DNA of 64,000 bases. Source: DATJPR01 sp963843525. GTDB taxonomy: Bacteria > Bacteroidota > Ignavibacteria > UBA10030 > UBA6906. Made by a program: the position numbers and the translations under genes. Where the stretch lies: assembly GCA_963843525.1 (NCBI GenBank), contig CAWJKM010000005.1:496001-560000 (forward strand), given 5' to 3'. This document shows, in pieces, positions 44,701 through 52,645 of this stretch. The notes under the pieces are model-generated. The model was given only the letters and a program-made list of their open reading frames with translations, had not been told where the DNA came from and did not search any database. How positions within the stretch are numbered: position 1 is the first letter of the stretch; every line of letters begins with the position of its first letter.

Positions 44701-45359
44701 AGCGGATCTTTTTGATAATAGCATGCTGCCAGCCACTTTTCGAAAACACCGACTAATTGGATAAGGAACTGTCTGATCGCAGGCTCCTCTTCTGATGAAG
44801 GGAGGAAGCCGATTCGTGCACCGCCCTTTTTGAGAGCGTTTGCGATCCGGCTGAGGGTGTCCATCGATGACTGCGGCAATCCAACCTTCACATACCGGTC
44901 GTGCTCCATCAAATCAACGATGAGCAATGCTGTTTGCAGTTCGTCGTCGCCGTCAGGGAGTCCGGGATACGCGCGGAGAATCGAGTTTGCAACTTCGCGA
45001 AGAGCCGCGCAATCGAACGCCACTGCTTCCTCGCGCGAAAATCTTTTCAAGACGCGCCGGGCGAAAAACTCTTTTCTACATCTGAAGATTACCTGATCTT
45101 TGACGATCCGGGTTTTCATCTCCCCGAATTCGTGCTGGACACCGAACAGGGATGCCACGAAACGACTCAGGTGTTCAGCCATTTCTTCAAGGATGCGGGA
45201 GACTTCAACGGCGCCCAGAGCGGCCTCTCCCCCGTCTCTGTATTTGCTGAAGCTATCAAAAAGGGGCGGATCGGCTTCTTTCACGGATGCATAAAACGAC
45301 TGTGTAAGGATTTTCAACGATTCCGGTCGATGGAGATCAGTATAAGTGATATAATCCAT
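41733..45359 (-). CDS. NfnAB-like fused flavoprotein (GltD-type plus PyrK/FNR-type) with novel N-terminal domain
   Basis: 1208 residues from ATG 45359 (GAGGAA upstream). Residues 1-270 match nothing I recognise and are mostly helical. About 281-370 hold a Cys-rich Fer4-type domain (CIFCHQREKDSC, CNDCMKAC) as in GltD/NfnB. A two-dinucleotide-fold flavoprotein follows, with VVGLGPAGYTLAHY (about 418) and VVIGGGLTAIDTATELM. The last 330 residues are ferredoxin-NADP-reductase/PyrK-like: HPGQFYRLQ, LLGGGLGNAVLF, and a [2Fe-2S] cluster site CMMKAVCAQC...FTC near 1133-1160. That domain order is NfnL then NfnS in one chain. Bifurcating activity between NAD(P)H and ferredoxin is inferred. Divergent from a MerR gene. 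Confidence 0.85.
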   Translation of the reverse strand: MDYITYTDLHRPESLKILTQSFYASVKEADPPLFDSFSKYRDGGEAALGAVEVSRILEEMAEHLSRFVASLFGVQHEFGEMKTRIVKDQVIFRCRKEFFARRVLKRFSREEAVAFDCAALREVANSILRAYPGLPDGDDELQTALLIVDLMEHDRYVKVGLPQSSMDTLSRIANALKKGGARIGFLPSSEEEPAIRQFLIQLVGVFEKWLAACYYQKDPLTHSWAMFQLPASIDYHHLVTTVTENAGGGEALVGPEEHYRRRDGFDLTDERFDRRRAESEVDYCIFCHQREKDSCSKGFPEGNSFKKNPLGFELKGCPLDQKISESHELMAKGDVLGALALIMIDNPMLPGTGHRICNDCMKACIYQKQDPVNIPQVETRILTDVLSVSWGFEIYSLLTRWNPLNIRRPHALPYNGMKVLVVGLGPAGYTLAHYLLNEGFGVVGIDGLKIEPFSREVFGSDGIPVPIKDFATITKKLSERPLAGFGGVSEYGITVRWDKNFLTLLHLNLLRRNRFASFDGVRFGGTLTVEDAWKYGFDHVCIAAGAGKPTFVRMKNNMIRGIRKASDFLMALQLTGAGKKGSMANLQVRLPAVVIGGGLTAIDTATELMAYYPVQVTKIKERFRKLEASEGREKARALFDAEEREALDEFLAHADAVESERLRAKAAGEKPDFIPLLRAWGGVKIYYRKSMLDSPAYRLNHEEILKALEEGIAIVENMSPVEAVPDGQGALRAVVFEKMEVANGKWRSTGQTQVVPARSAIIAAGTVPNVMYEREHSGTFALDERDEFFQAHRFENGRLIPAPGDPLAFFTSYRSADGRTVTFYGDNHPAYAGNVVKAMASAKHGYRRVVASLEARRDQAQRMLGSAPDNEWDQFANRLRDDLVAHVVTVNRLTPTITEIIVRAPKAAREFHPGQFYRLQNYEADSPTVAGTLFTMEGVALTGAWVDTTRGEIGMIALEVGVSSRLCATLNPGQHVVVMGPTGTPTEIGEGETALLLGGGLGNAVLFSIGREFRRKGGKVIYFAGYKKEEDFFKREWIEAAADVVVYSVDAGRPIPAMRAGDMTYVGNILQAMTAYARGELGPVAIPLDRATRVIAIGSDRMMAAVKEARFNELKPYLHADHIGIASINSPMQCMMKAVCAQCLQRHVDPLTGIEEFVFTCVNQDQPMDEVDFANLNARLRQNSVMEKLASHWLDRLWQETEGSLKRV

Positions 45360-45629
45360 TGACAGTTCCTCAAGAATATGGTATTTTCCTTCATCTCTCG
45401 ATGAAGGGAGAAGATACAAGTGGTACCGGGTCTCAGGACTCAATTATTTATTATTGTAGAACCAAACCATACCTCAAAGCGGTTCGCTGAGAAATTAAAG
45501 ACTGATATTTTCCTCGGGCATGGGCGGAAGTGATTGCAGAGGGGGATGAACATCAGTCTCACTTCAGTGATTTGGAGGTCGTGGCAAGGGCCGTTCAAAC
45601 GGATTATACACCCTTGAGGCGAGACTTCC

Positions 45630-46016
45630 ATGACATCAACGACAGGATCAGCGACATATTCGATTGGAGAAGCTGCCGACGTTCTGGGAATTTCAATTCC
45701 GACATTGCGCCTGTATGAATACCATGGATTGATCATTCCCTTACGGAGGTTATCGGGTCATCGGCGGTATGCAATGCGGGAGCTCGAGCGCGTGCGGCGC
45801 ATACGGGAAGTTATCCATTCGCGCCAGTACACACTCGAAAGCCTCCGCAACCACCTGGCGACCACGACTCACGAGATTCATCCAGACTGTACGCCGGACG
45901 ACGGCGCGACTGAGGTGCCGTGCTGGATGCATCCTTCGCGCGATATTCAGAGCCGGAGCACGCGATGCCGTGATTGTGAGGTCTACCTCACCTCGGTGGA
46001 GAATGCCACGCGCTGA
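45630..46016 (+). CDS. MerR-family regulator with C-terminal cysteines
   Basis: 128 residues. N-terminal winged helix typical of MerR: YSIGEAADVLGISIPTLRLYEYHGLI, then GHRRYAMRELERVRRI. The C-terminal 45 residues contain Cys87, Cys98, Cys113 and Cys116 (C-x10-C-x14-C-x2-C) plus three His, a spacing unlike SoxR or CueR and suggestive of metal or Fe-S binding. It is transcribed divergently from the NfnAB-like gene (270 nt between starts), so it may regulate it. Rho-independent terminator downstream. Confidence 0.88.
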   Translation: MTSTTGSATYSIGEAADVLGISIPTLRLYEYHGLIIPLRRLSGHRRYAMRELERVRRIREVIHSRQYTLESLRNHLATTTHEIHPDCTPDDGATEVPCWMHPSRDIQSRSTRCRDCEVYLTSVENATR

Positions 46017-46054
46017 TTGCCCTTGTTTCTCCTTGCGATAAACAGCAACCCCGT

Positions 46055-46081
46055 AGGTCGAGTCTCCGGCTCGACCTTTTC
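46055..46081 (+). terminator. Rho-independent terminator of the MerR gene
   Basis: Eight-bp stem AGGTCGAG/CTCGACCT, 7-nt loop, then TTTTC. It begins 39 nt after the stop. Confidence 0.85.
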
Positions 46082-46148
46082 TGTAAGTTCCTGAACTTGC
46101 GACTTCAATCATCACTCGGTGCCAATCCCTTCCCATCCCTCATTTGCC

Positions 46149-46664
46149 ATGAGCACAATCGTTCTTCTTCTCTTCGGTGGTCTTCTCCTGCTCTTCGGGA
46201 GAAAACTATTCTGGTTGTTTGTGGCCGTCGCCGGATTCCTCATTGGTTTTACCTATCTGCCCGGAATTCTGGGAATTCAATCTGAAAACGCCGCCCTGAT
46301 CACGGGGCTGATTTGCGGCCTCGCCTGCGGGGTTCTTGCAGTGTTCATACAAAAGATCGCCGTCGGAGTGGCGGGGTTTGCGGCAACCGGCTTTCTTGCG
46401 ATGAACTACGCCGGTGAGCTCTTCCACACAACGGGCGACGCCCGGTGGGTGATATTTGTGGCCGCCGGAATTGTCGGCGCTGTGCTTGTCCACTGGCTCT
46501 TTGACTGGGCGCTGATCGTGATTTCGTCCTTCGTCGGCGCCACGCTGATCGACCAGGCGCTCCACATTCAACATTCTTTCTGGATTGTTGTTCTCCTTGC
46601 GGCAATAGGAATTGTTGTTCAGGCCCGTATGAAAGGCGGACATCAAAAGAAGAAGGAAGACTGA
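46149..46664 (+). CDS. DUF4203-like membrane protein
   Basis: 171 residues from ATG 46149; ten codons upstream are also open. Seven short hydrophobic segments with many Gly, including RKLFWLFVAVAGFLIGF and VGVAGFAATGFLAMNYAGEL, the repetitive layout of TMEM198/DUF4203 proteins. Basic C-terminal tail (KGGHQKKKED). Function unknown. No close partner gene. Confidence 0.75.
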   Translation: MSTIVLLLFGGLLLLFGRKLFWLFVAVAGFLIGFTYLPGILGIQSENAALITGLICGLACGVLAVFIQKIAVGVAGFAATGFLAMNYAGELFHTTGDARWVIFVAAGIVGAVLVHWLFDWALIVISSFVGATLIDQALHIQHSFWIVVLLAAIGIVVQARMKGGHQKKKED

Positions 46665-46690
46665 AGACATGGACTCTGTGCAGTCCGTGA

Positions 46691-46756
46691 GTCTTTCCCG
46701 GCGATAAAAGCTACGGCATTTGGGGTTCTGTTGCAAAAGTGACCCGCGGGAAAGAC
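46691..46756 (+). promoter_or_regulatory. Hairpin-bounded leader before the beta-CASP gene
   Basis: Perfect 10-bp arms GTCTTTCCCG (46691-46700) and CGGGAAAGAC (46747-46756) enclose 46 nt, 40 nt before ATG 46797. The enclosed stretch includes GGTTCTGTTGCAAA, similar to an IS6-family end. Could be an mRNA leader fold. Confidence 0.4.
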
Positions 46757-46796
46757 ATGTCGTCCCATTACTTCATCAAATTTCAGGTCAACCGGA

Positions 46797-48203
46797 ATGG
46801 AGATCGAATTTCACGGGGCCGCCCGGACTGTCACCGGATCGATGCATCTTCTTCAAGTCGGAAAGCGCCGTCTCCTGCTCGATTGCGGACTGTACCAGGG
46901 ACACCGGGATGAGGCCCGCAGGATTAATAGCGAGTTCCCCTTTGCTGTCGATTCCATCAATGCCGTCGTCCTTTCGCATGCGCACATCGACCACACGGGC
47001 AATTTGCCTGGCCTCGTGCGCCAGGGGTATCGTGGACCGGTGTACTGCACGAATGCGACTAAAGACCTGCTGGGCGTGATGCTCAGGGACAGCGCCTTTA
47101 TCCAGGAGCGCGATGTTGAATTCATCAGCAAGCGGCATCGTCGGAAGGGGCTGCCGCCTGTTACCCCGCTCTACACCCGGGACGATGTGGAAGAGACCCT
47201 TCCGCTGCTTCAGGGGTTCAACTATAGCGCGGCGTTCGATGTCCTTGATGGCGTCTCCTGCCGGTATGAGGATGCGGGACATATTCTCGGCTCCGCCTCG
47301 TTGATGCTGACGTTGCGGGAGAATGGATCGACGGTGAAATTTGCCTTCACGGGTGATCTCGGCCGCTCGGGCCTCCCGATTCTGCGTGACCCAGTATTTA
47401 TCGGGGCAGACGCCGACGTTCTCCTGACGGAAAGCACCTACGGCGGAAGACTTCATGCACCCGTGCAAGAAATGGAACACCAGCTTCTCGAACCCATTCT
47501 CCGCGCTGCCGGACGGAAAGGGAAGATTATTATCCCGGGATTTTCCGTCGGCCGGACTCAGGAGCTCGTCTATGTTTTGCACAACCTGAGCGCTCAGGGG
47601 AAAATTCCCTACCTCCCGGTCTTTGTGGACAGCCCGCTCTCGGTCAATGTCACGGATGTCTTCAGGAAACATCCGGAGTGCTACGATGACGAGACCCTTG
47701 CCATTCTTCACTCACGCGCGAATAACGATCCGTTCGGGTTCGAACGGCTGACGTACATCCGCGATGTTGAACACTCCAAAGAGCTCAACGACAGACCCGG
47801 ACCGTTTATCGTCATTGCGGCTTCGGGCATGTGTGATAACGGCCGTATTGTTCACCACCTTGCTAACAGCATCGAGGATCCGCGGAATATGGTGATCATC
47901 GCCGGATATCAGGCCGAGAACACCCTGGGGAAAAAGCTCGTGATGAAACAACCGATCGTCAACATCTTCGGTGAGCCTCATGAGCTGAGAGCGGAAGTCG
48001 TCGTCCTGAATTCCTTCAGCGGTCATGCAGACCGCACTGAACTGCTCGGCTACATCGGGAAATTCGACAGAAAGAGATTGAAGAAGATCTTTGTTGTGCA
48101 TGGCGATCCCGATCAATCGGAGAAACTTGCCGGAGGTCTTCAGAACATCGGTTTCGGAGACGTCCATGTCCCCTCGCGTGGTGACCGGGCAACGCTCAAT
48201 TAA
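46797..48203 (+). CDS. MBL-fold beta-CASP metallo-hydrolase
   Basis: 468 residues. Metallo-beta-lactamase motifs: HAHIDH at 61-66, a His in DAGHILGSAS, an Asp in FTGDLGR; beta-CASP motifs follow with SGMCDNGRI and the C-terminal SFSGHADR and VVHGDPDQ. This is the YSH1/CPSF-like bacterial group of RNA-processing enzymes; substrates of bacterial members are not well known. No KH domain and no RNase J features. Its 3' end overlaps the next gene by 38 nt. Confidence 0.94.
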   Translation: MEIEFHGAARTVTGSMHLLQVGKRRLLLDCGLYQGHRDEARRINSEFPFAVDSINAVVLSHAHIDHTGNLPGLVRQGYRGPVYCTNATKDLLGVMLRDSAFIQERDVEFISKRHRRKGLPPVTPLYTRDDVEETLPLLQGFNYSAAFDVLDGVSCRYEDAGHILGSASLMLTLRENGSTVKFAFTGDLGRSGLPILRDPVFIGADADVLLTESTYGGRLHAPVQEMEHQLLEPILRAAGRKGKIIIPGFSVGRTQELVYVLHNLSAQGKIPYLPVFVDSPLSVNVTDVFRKHPECYDDETLAILHSRANNDPFGFERLTYIRDVEHSKELNDRPGPFIVIAASGMCDNGRIVHHLANSIEDPRNMVIIAGYQAENTLGKKLVMKQPIVNIFGEPHELRAEVVVLNSFSGHADRTELLGYIGKFDRKRLKKIFVVHGDPDQSEKLAGGLQNIGFGDVHVPSRGDRATLN

Positions 48204-50118
48204 TCTTCTGCGCTCCCGGGCGTTCGCGCTGGTCGCGTTCATCGCCATCGGTGTGGTGCGCCTCTGGGCCCAGGAATCCGCCCGGCCGGAGACTACGCCA
48301 TTTCCCGCCACGGCCGATTCCCTCCTCCACATGAATTCTGCGGGCGTTGTGCTGGACCGCAATCTCGATATCTTCAATTGGAACGGTCATCTCTTCCTCG
48401 ACACCACGCTCGGGACGATCCGGACGAATATTCGAGAGCAGTATAGCACCACCATCGTCCAGTTCCAGTCCGATCCTTCCCGGTTGGTCCGGAGCAGCCA
48501 ACAGCAAATCAACGCCTCGTTTCGTGTTCCTCTGTCAGCTCCTCTTTCCGCTACCTCGCAATGGAACTCATTCATTTTCACCGACAGCCGCGGCATCGGT
48601 CTGAGCAAAGCATCCATGCATTCCCTGATGGGCGGGCTGGCCTATACGCCGCTCACGTACCTCAGCGTCGAACCGTCTGCCGGGTACCGATGGGATAATC
48701 AATCCGACAACCGCGACCATGGGCCGTCGTATCAGCTGCTTGCGACTCTTCAACCTCTGGACGAAGACGGATATCTCCTCAGCGCTTCCGGCCAGCTTCA
48801 CGTGGACCAGCTCAGTCCCCGCCGGCTGGAGAATCACTTTCTGCAAGCCGGGGTAGAGAAGTCGTTCGGCCCTGTTTCAAAAGACAGCCTCGGCGTGGCG
48901 GTGTACCGGTTACGGAGGGAGTTCTACTCGCCGGATTCGAGTATCGAAAGCAGGCAGGAGACCTTCTTCCAGATCTCCAATCTCCTGAGTTATGAAGTCG
49001 ATCCAACCCTCCGGGCAACGTTTTTCCTCGGAATCCTTTCCCGCGGGCTCGATAAACTCCTCTTTTACAGTTCGGGCATCCGTCCGCGCGACGCTTTTGA
49101 TACCCATGTGGATGAGTTTCATCTTGACGCGTACATAGAGGGCTCATGGCGTTCGACGGACGGTCGCGCCTCGGCAAACATCCGGTTCGGTCATAACGAG
49201 AGAAATGAACTCCACCGGGTGCTTCCGGCATCCGAACAAACGACCGGACCGCTCCTTGCGGACCGGACCTCGCAGGAAGAATCCAAGAATAACCTGGCCA
49301 AGCAGACAGAGCTCTCCGGCCGGTTCCTTTTCCCGGTCTCGTGGTCCGACATCATTTTCGCTACCGGCAGGGCGAGTTTGCTGCGGTACGATACGCCGAG
49401 CAACCTCAATGATGAGGACCGGGACGAATTGCTGGTTGCCTTATCCGCGGGGTCGTTCCACCAGATCTCCCCGGTATTCCGTCTGGGCTTTTCGCTCGAA
49501 GGGACGATGAGCCACCTCGTCTACCTGCTCTCCGACCGCAGCGCCAACAACAACATCAACCGGATCCTGCGGCTGACGCCAAGAATGGTTTTCACGCCCG
49601 CCTGGTTCCTCCAGACAACCAACGGCTTTGAAGTCCTCGCCAGCTATACCGTTTATGACTACGAACAGCAAGCAGCACTCGTCCAGAGCTATACCTACCG
49701 GCAATTCGGCTGGCTGGATACCACCAGCGTGGAACTGACTCATCGCGTGGGTCTTGATTTTTATGCCTATTTGAAGCTATATGAACGCGGACAGCTTAAT
49801 TGGGCTGATTTTACGGAACGTACGGAAAACTCGTATGTCGACCGCAATTTTTCCGGTCAGGCCCGCTTTCGGCCGTCACCGGAATTCTTCATTGCGGTCG
49901 GTGTTCGGTACTTTTCCCAGACCCGGTATGCGTACGATGAAACCGGGAAAGTGATCGATTCGTATCTCCGGAGCATCGGACCGACGTGCTCAATCCATTG
50001 GTTTCCCGGCCCGCATAGTGCGATTGATCTTCAAGGATGGTATGAAAACCGCCGCCAGACCGACGGCTCGATCAGGGGATTGACAACTCTTACGTTCTCT
50101 CTTCTCTACAACTTTTGA
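48166..50118 (+). CDS. Exported outer-membrane-like protein of unknown function
   Basis: 650 residues from ATG 48166, where GGAG is correctly spaced; the frame opens at 48091 but that lies inside the beta-CASP gene. Signal peptide about 15-37 (ALVAFIAIGVVRLWAQ). The mature chain is full of alternating polar/aromatic beta strands with Asp/Asn turns and finishes LTTLTFSLLYNF, a terminal Phe as in outer-membrane barrels, so a large beta-barrel (20 or more strands) is likely. No plug, TonB box or SusC/D features. Starts within the previous coding sequence, so translation is coupled. Confidence 0.78.
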   Translation: MSPRVVTGQRSINLLRSRAFALVAFIAIGVVRLWAQESARPETTPFPATADSLLHMNSAGVVLDRNLDIFNWNGHLFLDTTLGTIRTNIREQYSTTIVQFQSDPSRLVRSSQQQINASFRVPLSAPLSATSQWNSFIFTDSRGIGLSKASMHSLMGGLAYTPLTYLSVEPSAGYRWDNQSDNRDHGPSYQLLATLQPLDEDGYLLSASGQLHVDQLSPRRLENHFLQAGVEKSFGPVSKDSLGVAVYRLRREFYSPDSSIESRQETFFQISNLLSYEVDPTLRATFFLGILSRGLDKLLFYSSGIRPRDAFDTHVDEFHLDAYIEGSWRSTDGRASANIRFGHNERNELHRVLPASEQTTGPLLADRTSQEESKNNLAKQTELSGRFLFPVSWSDIIFATGRASLLRYDTPSNLNDEDRDELLVALSAGSFHQISPVFRLGFSLEGTMSHLVYLLSDRSANNNINRILRLTPRMVFTPAWFLQTTNGFEVLASYTVYDYEQQAALVQSYTYRQFGWLDTTSVELTHRVGLDFYAYLKLYERGQLNWADFTERTENSYVDRNFSGQARFRPSPEFFIAVGVRYFSQTRYAYDETGKVIDSYLRSIGPTCSIHWFPGPHSAIDLQGWYENRRQTDGSIRGLTTLTFSLLYNF

Positions 50119-50129
50119 TAAGGCCCTCC

Positions 50130-50555
50130 GTGAAAGCTCCACAAATGGTCTACCGCCTCACGATTGCCAGCAGTCCGAAGAACATCCAGAAGGTGGAGAC
50201 ATTTCTGAAGAAGATAAACCAGAGCGTCCATCTCGACGAAATCCAGATGCACAAGCTCATGGTGTCGCTCACGGAGGCGGTCAACAACGCGATCGTTCAC
50301 GGGAACAAATCGGACGACACGAAGAAAGTCACCCTTAAGTGTGAAGTGCTTCCCGGCTGGCTCATGCTGGAGGTGTTGGACGAGGGGGCGGGCTTCAAAC
50401 CGGACAAGGTGAAGAACCCTCTCTCGAAACGAAATCTCCTGAGAGAGAGCGGACGGGGCATATTCCTCATGCGCACCCTGATGGACAAAGTGGAGTTTGA
50501 CGCGACACGGGAAGGAATGCTGGTACGGCTCTGGCTTGATTTCGGAAAGGGGTAG
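50130..50555 (+). CDS. RsbW/SpoIIAB-like anti-sigma serine kinase (HATPase)
   Basis: 141 residues from GTG 50130 with AAGG upstream; ATG 50145 is an alternative. Bergerat-fold boxes: N box LTEAVNNAIVHGNKSDD, G1 VLDEGAGF, G2 GRGIFLMRTLMDKVEF. No sensor or receiver domain. Such kinases bind sigma factors or anti-anti-sigma proteins in partner-switching stress control; neither partner is nearby. 11 nt after the outer-membrane protein. Confidence 0.9.
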   Translation: MKAPQMVYRLTIASSPKNIQKVETFLKKINQSVHLDEIQMHKLMVSLTEAVNNAIVHGNKSDDTKKVTLKCEVLPGWLMLEVLDEGAGFKPDKVKNPLSKRNLLRESGRGIFLMRTLMDKVEFDATREGMLVRLWLDFGKG

Positions 50556-50568
50556 CCGCCGTCACGCG

Positions 50569-51264
50569 TCAGGGACCGAGACGGGCCGAGGTAAGCACGC
50601 GATATACGCCGTTGAAGGTGGAAGAGGAAGGCTCGATGATTTCCGGAAATACCGGCGGCGAGGTTGACAGCCAGAAGGTGAGACCGGACGCCGGACTGTA
50701 GAGATCTATCCGCAATGCCTGATACACGTAGTTCATCCCACCGATAGAAACCGAGAAGTATTTGCCTTCCGTTGTCATATCCCCGAGAAGCGCGCCCGAC
50801 GTGTCGGCATAACCAGCGGTCCACGAGGCCGAATTGCCCGCCGACAGCGGTGCGATCAGATTCCACTCGGGTCCGAAGGAGTACCCGTTGTAGCGTGTGC
50901 CGATCGCGGAAAGCAGGCCGTACGCCCAGAGGTCGCCATCGGATGTCTGGGAATACATCAGGGTATCTGAACGGAACGCCCGCCCGGGGATGGCGATGCT
51001 GTCCACCATCACGACCACATTGAGACGCCCCTGGATCTCCTGTCCGGTCCGGATCACCCGCCGCGTGCTGATGCATTTGGTCGTGGGGATGGTATATCCC
51101 AGGGAGTCGAGAGACCAGGTGTCGAACCACATCTCTTCCCCGGAGGTCCAGTTGAGCGCGTTCGGGGTTGATGATTCAGGAGGAGTGACCGGGGGATTTT
51201 CCCGACATCCGTTGCTGGAGAGCGAGAGGAATACCAGGAAGCTCACAAATGGAATGGAGAACAT
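50569..51264 (-). CDS. Putative lipoprotein of unknown function
   Basis: 231 residues from ATG 51264 (MFSIPFVSFLVFLSLSSNGC), with a lipobox at SSNGC (Cys20). A GTG at 51321, overlapping the mdh stop as GTGA, is in frame and would add 19 residues. After a Pro-rich linker the domain is beta-rich with many Trp, Tyr and Gly and no catalytic motif. A 14-bp hairpin (51254-51286) covers the ATG. It follows mdh directly and may be co-transcribed with it. Confidence 0.75.
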   Translation of the reverse strand: MFSIPFVSFLVFLSLSSNGCRENPPVTPPESSTPNALNWTSGEEMWFDTWSLDSLGYTIPTTKCISTRRVIRTGQEIQGRLNVVVMVDSIAIPGRAFRSDTLMYSQTSDGDLWAYGLLSAIGTRYNGYSFGPEWNLIAPLSAGNSASWTAGYADTSGALLGDMTTEGKYFSVSIGGMNYVYQALRIDLYSPASGLTFWLSTSPPVFPEIIEPSSSTFNGVYRVLTSARLGP

Positions 51265-51286
51265 TCCAACGTGGAATGCTCTCCAT
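51254..51286 (-). promoter_or_regulatory. Hairpin covering the lipoprotein start codon
   Basis: Arms 51254-51267 and 51273-51286 (13 of 14 pairs, loop 5 nt). On the minus strand the ATG at 51264 lies in the 3' arm, so the start is sequestered unless upstream translation opens it. Confidence 0.5.
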
Positions 51287-51317
51287 CCGGTGAAGAAGCA
51301 GAATCGTTTCCGACCCG

Positions 51318-52241
51318 TCACAACGCCAGCTTTCCGATCGACTGTTTTACATCATTGGCAGACTTCTCGAGTGCGGCCTGCTCATCGGGATTGAGCTTGA
51401 TCTGGAAGATTTCTTCCACGCCGTTTGTCCCGAGCTTCACGGGGACGCCGACGACGGTGTCTTTTATACCGTATTCGCCCTGGAGATAGACTGCACAGGG
51501 GAGAATGCGCCGCTTGTTTTTCACAATGGATTCCAGCATGGCAACGGCGGCTGACGACGGGGCGTAGTAAGCGCTTCCGGTTTTCAGGTAGTTCACGATC
51601 TCGATGCCGCCATCCCGTGTCCGTTTTACCAATCGATCGACCGCTTCCTTGCTGAGAAGTTCGGTGATGGGTATGCCCGCGACAGTGGAATACCGCGGGA
51701 GGGGGACCATGGAATCACCATGACCGCCGAGGACAAAGGCGTTGACGTCTTCGATGGAGACCTTGAGCTCTTCGGCGATGAAGGAGCGGAAGCGGGCGGA
51801 ATCCAACACTCCGGCCATGCCGATCACCCGTTTGCGGTCGAACCCGCTCACTTTGAGTGCGACATACGCCATCACGTCGAGCGGGTTGGATACCACGACA
51901 ACGATTGCCTTCGGAGAGGCGGCCACACTCGCGGCCGTGCAACTCTTTACGATCCCGCTGTTGGTATTCATGAGATCGTCGCGGCTCATTCCAGGTTTCC
52001 GGGCGATGCCTGCCGTAATGACCACAATATCCGACCCGGCAGTCGCTTCATAGCTGTTCGATCCCACCACTTTCACGTCACTTTTTTCCACTGGCGTTGC
52101 TTCATACATATCCAACGCTTTTCCCTGCGGAATCCCTTCAAGAACATCGACGAGAACGACTTCATTGGCCAGTTGTTTGTCGACTATCCGTTGTGCGGTG
52201 GTCGCACCGACGTTCCCGGCTCCAATTACGGTGATTTTCAT
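51318..52241 (-). CDS. mdh: Malate dehydrogenase
   Basis: 307 residues, LDH-like type. NAD-binding GAGNVGATTA at residues 7-16; Asp in VLVDVLEG gives NAD preference. Active-site motifs: substrate Arg in GIARKPGMSRDDLM, VVSNPLDVMAYV, and catalytic His in LGGHGDSMVPL. Converts malate and NAD+ to oxaloacetate in the TCA cycle. CCGGAGA precedes ATG 52241. A terminator (52292-52321) separates it from rplU-rpmA. Confidence 0.97.
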   Translation of the reverse strand: MKITVIGAGNVGATTAQRIVDKQLANEVVLVDVLEGIPQGKALDMYEATPVEKSDVKVVGSNSYEATAGSDIVVITAGIARKPGMSRDDLMNTNSGIVKSCTAASVAASPKAIVVVVSNPLDVMAYVALKVSGFDRKRVIGMAGVLDSARFRSFIAEELKVSIEDVNAFVLGGHGDSMVPLPRYSTVAGIPITELLSKEAVDRLVKRTRDGGIEIVNYLKTGSAYYAPSSAAVAMLESIVKNKRRILPCAVYLQGEYGIKDTVVGVPVKLGTNGVEEIFQIKLNPDEQAALEKSANDVKQSIGKLAL

Positions 52242-52291
52242 TGTAAGTCTCCGGTTTACTGGTGGAGAAAGCGTGCTTAGGGAAGGAAAAT

Positions 52292-52321
52292 AAAAAAGTC
52301 CCGCCGGATTTCCAACGGGAC
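52292..52321 (-). terminator. Terminator of rplU-rpmA
   Basis: On the minus strand GTCCCG ... CGGGAC stem (52316-52321 with 52298-52303), internal partial pairing, then six T. It lies 56 nt after rpmA and before mdh. Confidence 0.85.
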
Positions 52322-52376
52322 GGGAGCGAGTGTCAGCGATGCGGAATCGTCCAGCCGTTCCGGCTGCCCCGTGGTT

Positions 52377-52634
52377 CTACGCCTTGGGGATGATGCTGAC
52401 AACTTTCCTGCTTTTGCTGTATTTCTTGAAGTGGACAACGCCGGCTGCTGTCGCGAACAGGGTATCGTCGCCGCCAATGCCGACATTTTTGCCCGGTTCG
52501 AACCGCGTTCCGCGCTGGCGAACGATAATACTGCCGGCGTTCACCTGCTCTCCGCCGAACCGTTTGACCCCCAGCCGCTGGGCATTGCTGTCCCGGCCGT
52601 TCCGCGAGCTTCCTACACCTTTTTTATGTGCCAT
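52377..52634 (-). CDS. rpmA: Ribosomal protein bL27
   Basis: 85 residues. MAHKKGVGSSRNGRDSNAQRLGVKRFGG is the conserved N-terminus that reaches the peptidyl-transferase centre; no cleaved extension as in Firmicutes. NAGSIIVRQRGTRFEPGKNVGIG matches the core. Eleven nt after rplU. Confidence 0.98.
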   Translation of the reverse strand: MAHKKGVGSSRNGRDSNAQRLGVKRFGGEQVNAGSIIVRQRGTRFEPGKNVGIGGDDTLFATAAGVVHFKKYSKSRKVVSIIPKA

Positions 52635-52645
52635 GGACGATCTTC

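Noticed and set aside
46724..46740. IS6-family insertion sequence
   Set aside because: Only one end-like string, no transposase and no target duplication.
48091..48165. Earlier start for the outer-membrane protein
   Set aside because: Lies inside the beta-CASP coding region with no ribosome site; ATG 48166 has GGAG and a proper signal peptide follows.
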